The notes under the pieces were generated by a model, which made no database searches, had not been told where the DNA came from, and saw only the letters and a program-made list of their open reading frames with translations. From the IMG/VR virus record IMGVR_UViG_3300025727_000418, positions 1 to 28,545 of that record: DNA of 28,545 nt; one strand, written 5' to 3'. How positions within the stretch are numbered: the stretch's first letter is position 1; each line of letters begins with the position of its first letter. The stretch comes from a virus. Below are positions 1 to 11,000 of this stretch, one piece after another. The translations under genes and the position numbers were made by a program.

Positions 1-2
1 GA

Positions 3-3000
3 AAGGCGGTTCAAGCTTCATCTGACTTTGCTCATATGGGCAACAAGTGGGCGCGCTCCGTTGCTCTGCTTAAGCAAGATCCTCACATTGCAGCATCGCC
101 ATACCAACAAGCTATCGTTCAAACACGGACAGTAGCTGTCCAGGGGTCAAAATCTGTTGCTGCTGCTTCTACTTCAATGTCCGCTAGTGCCGCTAAGGGC
201 TCGGCTAGTGTTGCAGCCAGCGCACAGTCGGCTACTGTCAAGGCTGAAGGCAGCATGACAAGAATGTTCCGCAAGACAGAGAGACAGTTTGATACTCTTA
301 TGGCGCGAATTAAGGCGGGCGCTGCTAAGAGTAGAGTCTCTATGAGGCATATTGCTAGTGCAAGAGTAGGGCAGATAGCCCCACAGCCAACAATAATGAA
401 ACGTGTTGGTGGCAGATTCACTGGCGCTAAGTTCCCTAATCCTGCTGAGATGGCTGTAGCTTGGAGTCGCAAGTTGACTGGCGTAGCGGATCATTTTGCT
501 AGTAAATTCTCGCTCGCTGCCTACAGTGCTGCTGGGAAGATGGATAACTTGAGATTCTCTATGAGCGCCGTATTCAAAATGATTAGAGTTCAGGCTATAA
601 TTTCCGCTGGAGTGTTTGGAATGGCGTTTAAGGGTGCTATCAAGGCTATTAAATTTGCCATGATGACTTCAGGCATATTGGCAATCTTCCTGATTATTGG
701 GTCTGCTGTGGCATATGTGGTATCTAATCTAGATATGTTTAAAGAGGCTGGTAAGAATTCGTTTGGAACCTTCAGTAAAGCATTGTCTGTGCTGAAGGAA
801 GCCTTCTTGTCTATTGGTAAAATTTTCTTTGAAATCTTTGGTGAAATCTTTGGCAAGACGGCAAAAGATGGCTCCAAGGAAGCGGCTAGCGGCATGGACG
901 CCGTTGGTCGAACTATACAAGGAGTCGCTAACATATTCTTAGGCTTTGCTAAAGTTGTCCGTAATGTAATGCAGACATTTCTACCCCCTATTATTAGGTT
1001 CTTTTTGACTGTGGTTAAGAAAGTTGCTGATGGCGTAGGTGCCGCTCTGGGTTGGATGAGAAAGAATTGGGAGAAGATTTCCAAAACTGTTTCTTCTGTG
1101 GTGTATTGGATTGTCAAGATCATGGAGTTTTGGATCGACATGCTCTTGATGGAGGCTAAAGTCATAGCTAGTGTTCTGCAGTGGGTCGGGAAAGCATTCT
1201 TTGGGCTTCTAGAGCATGCAATAGTCCCGGTATTCAGGGGGATCTGGAAGGTTGTTGATGGAGTTCTAGCATTTGTGATTGGTGCAATGAGAAAGCTCGT
1301 TGAGGCAATATTGTGGGCTGTAGAGACCTCTAGGCCCCTTATTAATAAAATTCTTAGCGCACTGGACACTCTCGGCGGGGCTTTAGATAAGATTGGTATG
1401 GGTTGGAGTATAGACTTTAGGATTCCTGAGAGCTTAGATGATGTCAAAGAGAAGGCTGATACGCTGTTTGACGTTATTCAGGCTGGCCGCGCGGGTCTCA
1501 ATGGACTAATTCAGGACAAGCTGGGTATAGCTGTTGGTGCGATTGGTGATGGTGTAGATTTTGCCTTAGAGAAGCTTATTGATGGTATAGATGCTGTGGC
1601 GGGCGCTGATGCTGCAGGGGCTGTCCGGGGCGTTCTTGAGGGTATTCTGGGGGGCGAGTTTGGACTGGGCAATAATTTAGCTGACGATATTGATGACAAG
1701 CTCCCCGATCTTTTGGATCGAGTTTTTGCGGATGTTGACACTGGTCCGATAGGCGAAGGCATAGCAGAGGAAGTTTCAGAGGCTATGCAAGACGCATTTA
1801 ATACCTTCGTAGGCAAGGTTAAGTCTCGTTTGATAAAGGAACTTCGTAATCTAATGGATCTCAGCATGAAGAAGTTTGATGCATATACAAAGGTCTATCT
1901 GTCTGCTTATGATACACGAATTAATGTGATTCAAAAGGTTGTTGAAGCTGAGAAGGAACTTACTCGGACAATTAAATACGAGAGTGATCGTCGTTCTCTC
2001 ATAAACAAGATGGCTCTCGATTCTGAGAATTTTGTGCGCAACAGGGCTCTTGCGTTGTATGAGGGGCGCGTTGAAGATGCACGCAATTTGTCGGTACAGT
2101 TTGGGCTTACAAAAACTAAGTCGCAAGAGTCTCTGTCTGGTCTAGCAGGGGGGCGGGCTTCGTACCTTCTTGATCAGAAGCGTCGGGCTGCAATTGATAC
2201 GATTAAAGATGAGCAGAAGGTCGAGAAGGATCGTCTCAAGGATGTTCGTGATAGGCTTAAGGGCAGCTTCGATTCGATGCTTGAGGATCTTCCTGCAACT
2301 GATGCAGAACTTCAGGCTAAGCTATCTGAGATAACCTCAGGCTTAGCGGACCATATGGGAGAGGCGTTCGGTCCTGAAGGCGGTGCAGCAGTATCGTTGC
2401 AAAAATTTGCTACGATAATTGATAGTGAACTGACTAGTCGGTTTAATGAGCTGTTTAGAAGTATTGGCATAGTGTCTGACGGTGCGCAAGTGACGTTTAC
2501 AAATGCGTTCACAGGCGTGACTGTCGCTGTCGATGAAGAAACAACGAAGGTGGCAACGACAATATCTAAGGCTGTGTCAGATTGGCTGTTGGCGTTCCTT
2601 GAGTTTGATCCAGTAACACCGTTCCAGAGAATATTTGATCTTGTTAACGAAGAGTGGAAGGGCGCCTTGGAGTGGGACTTGATTGCCCAGGGATGGATGG
2701 CCGGATTTATGGACAAGGCTATTCCTCACATTATTGAACAGCTTAAAGTCGCTCAGGGCTTAATAGAAGATGCCATGACTGACACGGTGCAGAGTGTCAT
2801 GGTTAATCCTGAATTATTCTTGGCTGATAAGCTTAGGCAGGATACAGTGCTGCCACCAAGTTCGGAATTCAGGGTTGATCCGTATGAGGGGCTGTACCAG
2901 GATGATCCATACATAATGGCACCTGGGGCTAACTTTGGTGGAACGGGTGGATTTGGTGGCCCCGGGGTTGTCGGTAGTGGTGGCGGTACAGGCGTCAGGT

Positions 3001-3425
3001 ATGGTTATGATCCCAACGACCCTCGTTTCTCTGGAGTAGACTCGGATGAGTACAGCGATTATTATGGTTCTAGATTCAATGGTGGCGCTATTAAGGCACA
3101 ATATGGTCGTTATCTGAATGGCTTCCGTTCTGCTATGGTCCCGATCATGGCTCACGGTGGCGAGTATGTGATGAACGCTAAGGCTGTTCAAAATGTTGGC
3201 TTGTCTAACCTGGAGGCTATGAACAGTGAGCGTAATTATGACGGCGGTGGTGACTCTGGAGGAGTTAACATCTACGTTGAGAACTTTATTGGACAGCCGG
3301 AATGGTTTGAAGGTATGATGCAGGACTACAATATTAGCGTTGCACCTCGCCACGAACGTAGCAAGGGGCTAGACTCTCGCAGAATTAGCTCTATGGCGGA
3401 TAACAATAGAAGGGGGCGTGTCTGA
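3..3425 (+). CDS. Tail tape measure protein (5' end outside window)
   Basis: Sets tail length and is threaded through the tail tube; in many phages it is ejected ahead of the DNA. The frame is open from base 3 with no stop before the ATG at 36, so the true start probably lies upstream and at least 1129 residues are visible. Counted from the ATG at 36: hydrophobic membrane-like segments at about 187-232, 294-338 and 352-425; a charged helical, coiled-coil-like stretch at about 610-760; a Gly-rich linker at about 963-985; and a C-terminal motif with GGAIKAQ and HGGEYVMNAKAV, common at tape-measure ends. It is followed by small tail genes and the hub protein, the usual order. By the family rule of roughly 0.15 nm per residue, the tail would be at least about 170 nm; that number is inference. 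The stop overlaps the next ATG by 1 nt. Confidence 0.9.
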   Translation, partial: KAVQASSDFAHMGNKWARSVALLKQDPHIAASPYQQAIVQTRTVAVQGSKSVAAASTSMSASAAKGSASVAASAQSATVKAEGSMTRMFRKTERQFDTLMARIKAGAAKSRVSMRHIASARVGQIAPQPTIMKRVGGRFTGAKFPNPAEMAVAWSRKLTGVADHFASKFSLAAYSAAGKMDNLRFSMSAVFKMIRVQAIISAGVFGMAFKGAIKAIKFAMMTSGILAIFLIIGSAVAYVVSNLDMFKEAGKNSFGTFSKALSVLKEAFLSIGKIFFEIFGEIFGKTAKDGSKEAASGMDAVGRTIQGVANIFLGFAKVVRNVMQTFLPPIIRFFLTVVKKVADGVGAALGWMRKNWEKISKTVSSVVYWIVKIMEFWIDMLLMEAKVIASVLQWVGKAFFGLLEHAIVPVFRGIWKVVDGVLAFVIGAMRKLVEAILWAVETSRPLINKILSALDTLGGALDKIGMGWSIDFRIPESLDDVKEKADTLFDVIQAGRAGLNGLIQDKLGIAVGAIGDGVDFALEKLIDGIDAVAGADAAGAVRGVLEGILGGEFGLGNNLADDIDDKLPDLLDRVFADVDTGPIGEGIAEEVSEAMQDAFNTFVGKVKSRLIKELRNLMDLSMKKFDAYTKVYLSAYDTRINVIQKVVEAEKELTRTIKYESDRRSLINKMALDSENFVRNRALALYEGRVEDARNLSVQFGLTKTKSQESLSGLAGGRASYLLDQKRRAAIDTIKDEQKVEKDRLKDVRDRLKGSFDSMLEDLPATDAELQAKLSEITSGLADHMGEAFGPEGGAAVSLQKFATIIDSELTSRFNELFRSIGIVSDGAQVTFTNAFTGVTVAVDEETTKVATTISKAVSDWLLAFLEFDPVTPFQRIFDLVNEEWKGALEWDLIAQGWMAGFMDKAIPHIIEQLKVAQGLIEDAMTDTVQSVMVNPELFLADKLRQDTVLPPSSEFRVDPYEGLYQDDPYIMAPGANFGGTGGFGGPGVVGSGGGTGVRYGYDPNDPRFSGVDSDEYSDYYGSRFNGGAIKAQYGRYLNGFRSAMVPIMAHGGEYVMNAKAVQNVGLSNLEAMNSERNYDGGGDSGGVNIYVENFIGQPEWFEGMMQDYNISVAPRHERSKGLDSRRISSMADNNRRGRV

Positions 3426-3925
3426 TGGCCTTAGTTGCTGCTAGTGCTTTCATACACTCTGCCGCTTCTGTGGACGCTATAGACTCTGTTGATAAAGCCA
3501 AGGGTGGGGCTAAGCAGATCCCCAAGTCTCTTTTTAGGGCTAATGGTCGTGACATTACTGCTCATAACCGACGGTTTGCATCTGAGTCTGGTTCTATTGC
3601 TAAGAATGTTGCTTTGGCTTCTGGCTCTAGTAAGCGTTATTATGTTCGTACTCCTGAGAAGCACACTTTAAATTTCACATATCTGCCCGGTCCAAGCAGC
3701 ATGACAATTGATGGTCGAGAGGGGCGGGATTTTTTGTACTCTCTCGCTACTCTAGATAAGAATGTTCTTGTAGAGCACCTACCTGACTATACTTCAGATC
3801 AGTCTGATTTTGATTATACTAGCAAGATGTCTAGGGTGGTTAGCTACAATGAATCGTTGCTGCGCAGGGATGAGAACAACGGCTGTTATTATTACGATGT
3901 TTCTATTACATTTGAGGGTCTATAA
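3425..3925 (+). CDS. Minor tail protein, paralog of the next gene
   Basis: A 166-residue protein directly after the tape measure gene, starting with ATG in a TGATG junction and preceded by a purine-rich AAGGGGG site. No enzyme motif is visible. Its C-terminal two thirds resemble the next gene product: both contain a DGR-x-GR motif, a YNESL-x-x-R motif and a YDVSI ending followed by x-x-x-L. The position between tape measure and hub is where siphoviruses place distal-tail or tail-tip adaptor proteins, so a structural role at the tail tip is inferred. The fold (for example a distal tail protein beta-sandwich) cannot be fixed by eye. Confidence 0.7.
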   Translation: MALVAASAFIHSAASVDAIDSVDKAKGGAKQIPKSLFRANGRDITAHNRRFASESGSIAKNVALASGSSKRYYVRTPEKHTLNFTYLPGPSSMTIDGREGRDFLYSLATLDKNVLVEHLPDYTSDQSDFDYTSKMSRVVSYNESLLRRDENNGCYYYDVSITFEGL

Positions 3926-4398
3926 TGGCTGTTGTTGCTGGCGATGCCGCAATCTCTGGGGCGGGGAGTGCTAGTCTTACTATTTATGGTGCGTGGCGTG
4001 ATAGGCCGTATATCATGATTAATGATTTTGCTGTGACAGATCATGGCCGTAAGACAAGCCTTAGCGTTAAACAGATAGGCACTAAGAGCGTTAATACTAC
4101 TGCCGGGTATAATCGGCACTACTATCCACGCAATGTTGCCAAGGTGTCTGTGTCCTTAAACTGGACGAACCTACCAGATGCGTCTGCTGATACTTATGAT
4201 GGCCGTAGGGGGCGTATTGAGTTGAAGACGTTAGCCAGTAGTAAGAAGGCTTTAATCCTATATGTTAAGAAGCCAGATGGTACGGGTTACTCTCAGTACA
4301 GTGTTTATGCTGATAGGTATAACGAGTCGTTGGTTATGCGTCGCAATTCGGCTGGCGGAGTGTTGTATGATGTTTCTATTAGCTTGGTGGAGCTGTGA
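3925..4398 (+). CDS. Minor tail protein, paralog of the previous gene
   Basis: A 157-residue protein starting at an ATG that overlaps the previous stop (TAATG). It shares with its upstream neighbour a DGRRGR motif, a YNESLVMRR motif and the ending YDVSISLVEL, so the pair looks like a tandem duplication that diverged. The N-terminal 60 residues differ (here PYIMINDFAVTDHGRKTS), suggesting the two copies contact different partners. No catalytic motif is seen. A tail-tip structural role is inferred from the order tape measure, pair, hub. The next gene starts with GTG inside its stop region (GTGA), suggesting translational coupling. Confidence 0.7.
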   Translation: MAVVAGDAAISGAGSASLTIYGAWRDRPYIMINDFAVTDHGRKTSLSVKQIGTKSVNTTAGYNRHYYPRNVAKVSVSLNWTNLPDASADTYDGRRGRIELKTLASSKKALILYVKKPDGTGYSQYSVYADRYNESLVMRRNSAGGVLYDVSISLVEL

Positions 4399-7300
4399 TA
4401 ACGACTAACACCGCAGGGAGTGCCCTTTCTACGGCCTTTACTGATGCTGTAGATAGTTCTGTGCTTACAACTAAAGCCAGGGTGATGATTGACTGGCTAG
4501 ATAGTCGTCACTTAGAGTACACGGTTGGTGGCGAGATTCAGTCAGTCCAGGCAACAACCAATGATGCTCATTCAAGCAGCGCCAAGGGAGATGTCGGCCA
4601 CTTCTTTGCTCCGGCGCAATCTGCTAATGGGTTTGAACGTCAGTCTTATCTGTGGGGAGTTTGTGGCGCCTTGGACGTAAACGGACAGACTATTCGTGCC
4701 GATGGACGTTGGGCTGCTATGCCGGATGAAAATAAAGATAGATACGAGTATGGCTGGTGGAGCGGTAGTCGCTCAAGCGCTGTGGATGGAACTTTCGCAT
4801 CTGGCTCTGAGCCATACGTCCAGCTTGTGTTTGACTCGGCAAGAGCTACTCATATCAGAGTAAACACTTCAGAGTTTTATGGTCAAGTTAGTAGTATTAA
4901 AGTTGAATATAAAAAGGCTGGTGCATCGACTTGGATTGTACACACCTCGTCAGCTAGCATACCGGTTGGATCTTACTATTATGAGTCTGAGATTAATAGT
5001 GGTGACTATTTTGATCTTATAGGTGTGAGGGTTACTGCCCTGGCTACACGCAATAAGGATGATCACGCACGGTTTAATGAAGTTTCTCCAATTTATAGAG
5101 AAGATGTTACTCCCTATCTGACATCTCTCAGTGTGAACAAGGTCCACACTGTTCATGATAGTTCCTTGCCAGTCGGCGCCACTGCTGCCAACTCTGGCAC
5201 TTTCAGTCTGGATAATACCTCTAGCAGGTTTAGTCCTTTCTCGACTGCTGGTGTTGGCAGATATGTTAGAAAAGATATAAAGATTGTGGTAGACATGGGT
5301 GTATTGATTGATGAGAATACTGAGACATACGAGTATGTACCATATGGTACATTCTGGGTTGATAATTGGAATATCTCTGCGGGGATGCAAATACAAGGTC
5401 AGTTCAGAGATTACACAAAATTCCTTTCTGAGTTGTTGATAGATGACGGATTCTTGATTGAGGATGTTCTTGCTGGGCGTGCTGTTACGGATCTAGCTTT
5501 AAAGACAAACTTCCCGCGTGCTGATGTTGATTATTTAAAGAGGTTTGAAGATGAGGTTGTTGATAAGGGTGGCGTAGTGCATCTAAGGTTTACTGATGGC
5601 AATCCCTTTAATGAAACAATTATTTCTAATACGGCCGATAGTGGTATTTGGGCCAACTGGTGGAACAAGGAGCAGGATCGTTGGAAGCCTATTGTAGATA
5701 TTGATGTTGAGTATAATGCTCTGAGAGACACTGTTAAGCAGATCAATTTTGCTGCTGCGCCTACTGCAAGAGAGGTTGTTAGCTCTGCTACTAATGCTCT
5801 AACAATCAATGGGTTGAACAATGGCTCCTCTAATGTGTTTACTTCCGGCCAGACTTCGGGAGGGTTCCCCTATTATATTAATGCACGATTTTATACGTTT
5901 TACGTATCTCCCTCTTCTGGCAATGTGAGATTCAGGTTTACTACTCAGAATGGAGGCATCAGGGTCAAAATGAATGATGTCATGATAGTAGACGAGTATG
6001 TTAACGTAGATACGCCTTATAATGTCGATAATGTATATGATGTAGACGTTGGTACGCTGCGTCAAAATGCTACGTATCAAATTGAAATAGATTATTACCA
6101 TTGGTATGGAACGCAAAAGCTTGTTTGGCAATATTCTACTAACGGTGGCGCATCTTGGAGCAATGTCCCCACTTCTGACACTGCACTTGTGGCGGCTAGA
6201 GATTCTATTGGAGTTAGAGAGACTTATAGTACGGCTTATGATAATGATCATTATAATAATGGTATATATTTAAATTCTTCCTCTTCTGTGCGATTGAGTG
6301 AACCTGGGGGCATCACTTCTGATTCTAACAACGAATCTGTTATCTTTAATAACACTAGCAATGCTAATTATCAGCATGTCAAGATTCCTTATGATGTTTC
6401 ATATAACCTATCTGCTTCTGCGTCTGATAACTATACTGGTGAGTACTCGATTGAGGTGCTAGCACAGTTTGATACTGCTATTGGTGGCGAGGGTGTTTAT
6501 GCTGGCAATATTGATAACGCCACTAGCGCCACTGAAGGTGTTGGCCTGTTTTACACAACGTCGGGGAATGGTGTATATTTGCGTGATGGTTCTCAAACTC
6601 TCTCTGTGTCTATTACAGACAGTAGTGACTTTGCTCAGACTAAGTGGACCCATGTAGTTGCTACATATGATGGTACAACGCTTAGTTATTATATTAATGG
6701 TGCATTGAAGGGCACCGACACTGGCAGCGGCCATACGTCTTGGGCTAGCCGGGATTTTCTGATAGGGAAGTCTTCCGATACTTCGTCAGGATCGTCTGCT
6801 GACTATTATTTTGATGGCAAGTTCGACCAGCTGGCTATCTACAATCAGGCATTGACTTTGGCGGAGGTGCTGGAAAACTACTATGTGATTAGCATGGTTG
6901 AATTGATTAAGTATGACTACCTGTGGGGTAACGATACTGATGCTTTCAATCTGATGCAGGAGATCGCTACAGCGGATTTGGGAATGTTCTATTTTGATGA
7001 GAATAATAAATTTAATTATCATCACTACAACCGGTTCTATGAGTCGTTTATAGACAGGCATACGACGGTTCAAAAGACTATCTCTGACGATTCATTTATC
7101 ATTGGCGGCAGCACTCCTATTGATCTCCAGGCGAATAAGGTGACTGTGACGGTCAATAATCCTACGATTGAGGCGGCTGGCCGTCAGGGCATCTGGAGGC
7201 CACCTAGCCCTACTACGATGGTCGTGGCGGGCCTCTCAGCGAATATGACAGCCTCCCAGACCAGTATGTCGGTCACAACGACTCAGGGTGAGTTCCCTTG

Positions 7301-8042
7301 GTACGATTCTGGCTATTTTAGGGTTGATAATGAGATTGTTCAGTATAATAATAAAACTGCTTATACGCTTGAAGGTTTAACTAGGGGGATGTTTGGCACC
7401 ACGGCTGTTGCGCATACTGCTGTAGTTGGCGGTGAGACAACCAAGGTCCGTGAATCTAAGTTTTTTGAGGTTAAGTATAGTCAAACCCCGGCGGTTGACA
7501 TCAGGTACCCTCTGATTGCTTTGATTGATTTTGAAGATACACCATTGGCTACGATTGATCTATGGGAGCCGACACCGTTTAGTGCCAAGTTGGTGATTAG
7601 CGCTAGTGATGATGTCAATATTGGAGATTTGGTATACCTTGAGGGCAGCAATGCTGTGACTAAGCTGGGTTACTTTACTTCTATTGCTGGCGTACCTATC
7701 AATGTTAAATCCCAGTCGCAACAGGTTGTAAAGCAGTCTGCTTCTAATCATCCAAGCATCAAGAAGTATGGGCTCAAGGCGATTGAGATTGTGAATAAGT
7801 TTATCACCTCCGCTTCGTGGGCAGAAATTATTGCTAGCTTTGTACGTGATAAGTTCCAAGATGTGGTAATGATTCTATCTATTGATGCTGCAGGCGTGCC
7901 TCAGTTGCAATTGGGTGATAGAATAAAGATAGAGACGTTTGACAATTTGAGCATCTCTAATAAAGAATATTGGGTGATTGAGATAAGTATGAAATATGAT
8001 GGCGGGCTAACACAGAAGCTGACTCTCAGGGAGGCGGCATAG
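4395..8042 (+). CDS. Tail hub/tip protein with PA14-like and LamG-like domains
   Basis: A 1215-residue tail-tip protein starting at GTG (GTGA overlap; GGTGGAG upstream). The N-terminal 280 residues include a beta-rich stretch with RFNEVSPIYREDVTPYL. The next part (about 230-480) and the last 370 residues look like the two halves of a baseplate hub; the end has SIKKYGLKAIEIV, LQLGDRIKI and LTQKLTLRE, as in phage hub proteins. Between them sit a PA14-like domain (about 490-597; RVKMNDVMIVDEY, YQIEIDYYHW) and a LamG/concanavalin-type domain (about 678-828; WTHVVATYDGTTLSYYING, FDGKFDQLAIYNQAL). Residues about 945-1010 hold a small phage domain with GYFRVDNEIVQY and LEGLTRGMFGT. PA14 and LamG domains commonly bind glycans, so contact with the host cell envelope is inferred. 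No peptidase or lysozyme motif was recognised. Confidence 0.8.
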   Translation: MITTNTAGSALSTAFTDAVDSSVLTTKARVMIDWLDSRHLEYTVGGEIQSVQATTNDAHSSSAKGDVGHFFAPAQSANGFERQSYLWGVCGALDVNGQTIRADGRWAAMPDENKDRYEYGWWSGSRSSAVDGTFASGSEPYVQLVFDSARATHIRVNTSEFYGQVSSIKVEYKKAGASTWIVHTSSASIPVGSYYYESEINSGDYFDLIGVRVTALATRNKDDHARFNEVSPIYREDVTPYLTSLSVNKVHTVHDSSLPVGATAANSGTFSLDNTSSRFSPFSTAGVGRYVRKDIKIVVDMGVLIDENTETYEYVPYGTFWVDNWNISAGMQIQGQFRDYTKFLSELLIDDGFLIEDVLAGRAVTDLALKTNFPRADVDYLKRFEDEVVDKGGVVHLRFTDGNPFNETIISNTADSGIWANWWNKEQDRWKPIVDIDVEYNALRDTVKQINFAAAPTAREVVSSATNALTINGLNNGSSNVFTSGQTSGGFPYYINARFYTFYVSPSSGNVRFRFTTQNGGIRVKMNDVMIVDEYVNVDTPYNVDNVYDVDVGTLRQNATYQIEIDYYHWYGTQKLVWQYSTNGGASWSNVPTSDTALVAARDSIGVRETYSTAYDNDHYNNGIYLNSSSSVRLSEPGGITSDSNNESVIFNNTSNANYQHVKIPYDVSYNLSASASDNYTGEYSIEVLAQFDTAIGGEGVYAGNIDNATSATEGVGLFYTTSGNGVYLRDGSQTLSVSITDSSDFAQTKWTHVVATYDGTTLSYYINGALKGTDTGSGHTSWASRDFLIGKSSDTSSGSSADYYFDGKFDQLAIYNQALTLAEVLENYYVISMVELIKYDYLWGNDTDAFNLMQEIATADLGMFYFDENNKFNYHHYNRFYESFIDRHTTVQKTISDDSFIIGGSTPIDLQANKVTVTVNNPTIEAAGRQGIWRPPSPTTMVVAGLSANMTASQTSMSVTTTQGEFPWYDSGYFRVDNEIVQYNNKTAYTLEGLTRGMFGTTAVAHTAVVGGETTKVRESKFFEVKYSQTPAVDIRYPLIALIDFEDTPLATIDLWEPTPFSAKLVISASDDVNIGDLVYLEGSNAVTKLGYFTSIAGVPINVKSQSQQVVKQSASNHPSIKKYGLKAIEIVNKFITSASWAEIIASFVRDKFQDVVMILSIDAAGVPQLQLGDRIKIETFDNLSISNKEYWVIEISMKYDGGLTQKLTLREAA

Positions 8043-11000
8043 ATGGCTCTTGAAGACGGCGAGGGGATTTCTGAAAATAGAGTAACTTTCTATCGCATGG
8101 CTGGCCATAGTCACGATGGTGATAACTCATCTAAGATTGATTTTAGTTCGTATGACATTTACGATATTGTGGATGGTGAGCAGCTTAAGGCTCTTATAGG
8201 TGCAGTCGTGCAGAACGGCGCCCTTCGCACTACTCATCTCACAGTTGGTGACGGCAATTCGACCATTGTTATTGATGGCTCTATACCTGCGGCGGTGAGT
8301 AACCTTAATGTCACTTCATCTGCCTCTACTACGTCTGATGGCAATATCTTTATTGATGTTTCGTGGACTTTTGATGCAGACAGCAGCTATAAGAGTTTCT
8401 TGGTTGAGTTATATAAGAGCGAATCTGGGATTAGTGGAACATACAATATCATGCAGACGGTTGAGACAACGGGTCTCTCGTACAGGTTTGAAAGGATTGA
8501 TAATAATGCGGGTGATGGTGGTCAACTTTATTATAAGGCTAAGGTCTATGTTATAAGCTCGATAGGAATCCGCGGTGTTGCCTCTTCATCTTCTGGTATC
8601 GCCCCTGCAGTTGATACTACCCCGCCCACTAGCCCTACTTTTAATGATGATTTTAGCAATTTTGATGAAGGGGTTAAGCCTGCGTTCAAGGGTTTATTTA
8701 TTTATCTAGACGAGAATACTGAGTACGATGTGAAGAAGATGCGAGGCAGGTACGAGTATCAGGTGTCTATTAGCAACGTCGCCGCATCGTTCGATAGTGC
8801 TAGCAACCTTAAGGCGGCGGGTCTATCTAAGAGTTCATATTTTCTGGTTAACAATCTAGATGTGAGAGCTAGTGCAGGCGGTACAAAGATTGATTACTAC
8901 CTGCGTATCAGGGCTGTAGATAGCTCGGGGAACTATTCTTCATGGGTTTACTATAAGGACACTGCTGATGGTGGCGCCAGTGGCGCAGGGACTGCCACAG
9001 ATTCGGCGGCATCTGCTATTAATGTTCTAGAGATCAATGCCGGTGTGGATGTTCAGGCTAATACTATTACGGCTAATGAGATTTTTGCTGGTACTATCAC
9101 TGCTACTGAAATTGCTGCTAACAGCATTACTGCTGACGAGCTGTCTTCATTGACGATTACAGTTGGTAAATATATCCAGAGTAGCAACTATGTGTCTGCC
9201 ACTTCTGGTTGGCAGATTGATGGTAGCGGTAATGCGTATGTAAATAATATAGTAGCTAGAGGTACCATTCACGCCACTAGTGGCACTATAGGTGGAGAAA
9301 CAACTGGTTGGACTATTGCTTCAAATGTTATTCAAACCGGTTCGGGTACAGGCACAGTTATTTTTAGTACCAATGGCGCCGGGACTCCATTCATTCGTTT
9401 GGGCTCTAAGACATCGTTCACTAGCGCTAATAGTGGTTACTGGCTTGATACTGCAAACGGCATGGCTTTAGGCTCTAATGCTTGGCATGTCGATACTGCT
9501 GGTAATATGTGGTGGGGGACATCTACGAGCTACGCAGGTGCAGACACTAAAATCTCTTCATCTGGACAAATAACGTTCAAGAATGGTTCTATAGATCTTG
9601 GTGGTGCAGATTCTACTTCTTGGCATGTCGATACTGCTGGTAATATGTGGTGGGGCGCTCATGCTACTTACGGTGCTGCAAACTATCAGATTGCAAATTG
9701 GGGAGGGGCGTATCTGCTGTACGCTCGTATAGGGGGCGGTGTTTCGGGGAGTGATGTTGAAACTGGCAAGGCTTGGGAAATTAATGATGGTAACATCACC
9801 AATGTTTCTACGCATAACGTTATTCTTGACACAGACTACAATGCAGTAGGTTTAAACAGTGTTTCTGGAATAATAAGGACTGCCGGTAGTAAGATTATCC
9901 TACGAGGCTATAGCGGTGGCGATATTCGCATGGGCATCGCCCAGACTAATGCTGACCAGCCAACATGGAACCTTGCTGGCGATATTGCCATGACGAAGGA
10001 GTCTGGCAACATTAGATTTTCTGTAGAGACGGCACTGCTGGTAAACAATGGGGCTGTAACTGTTAATAATGGCTTGACTTTGACAGGAACACCCACCAAT
10101 AGCTCAGGTAGCTATATGCTCTCTAGAAACGTTGGCGGTGATTTAATATGGAATGGTTCTGCCGTAGGTGGAACGACCTATACTTCTGGTACTGGAATCA
10201 CTATTAGCGCTGCAGATGTTATTAGTCATACTGACAGCAGCGCTCTGACTGGCACTCAGTCCTCTACGGGTCAATTTGTGAAAACTGTTACAGTAGATGG
10301 TTTAGGACATATGACTGGTGTTACTTTTGGAACTACCGGTAGTGGTGGAGATCATGGACTGCTAACCGGCCTGGGAGACAATGATCATCCACAGTATTCT
10401 CTAACTAGCCATGCTCATTCATACCTCCCACTGTCAGGTGGGGTAATGACGGGAACAATTAGTAATAATAGCGGTATAGTCTTGCAAGGAGGATCTGGCG
10501 CCAGTGGTAACCTGAGGGCCAATAATGGCGCCGTAAAAGGTGTAGAGATTCAAGGTACCGGAGCTACTAAGCTTTATTATGGTGCAGCGGCGGCATTTCA
10601 AACAGCAGGATCCTTTAATACCTCGTATCAGCAAATGAGGAGTGTGAATGGTATCGCATCGTTGCCGTCGTATTCGTTTACCAGCGACCCTGACACGGGG
10701 ATGTATCGTAGCATTGCAGATCAGCTAGATTTCGCAACGGCCGGATCAACTAGGCTGAATCTATCTAGTGCTGGCTTGCGTTCTGGAATTATGGGAACTT
10801 CAACTAATCCGGCGTACTCGTTTACCAGCAGTACGGGAGCCGGAATGGGCTTTAGAGGCAGTACAACTTGGCTGTATATGCAGGGTGGTAGCACATACTG
10901 GGGCATAGGCGTGGGGGTTGGCGGCCATGTCGCTGCAGCCTTGGCATCTAGCACGGGGTCTGCAAATGTTAAAATTAGTGGAAATGTTCTGTATTCGTTG

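Noticed and set aside
590-1447. Long open frame on the minus strand opposite the tape measure gene
   Set aside because: It has no recognisable domain and lies fully opposite a convincing gene; it reflects the base composition of the hydrophobic helix codons.
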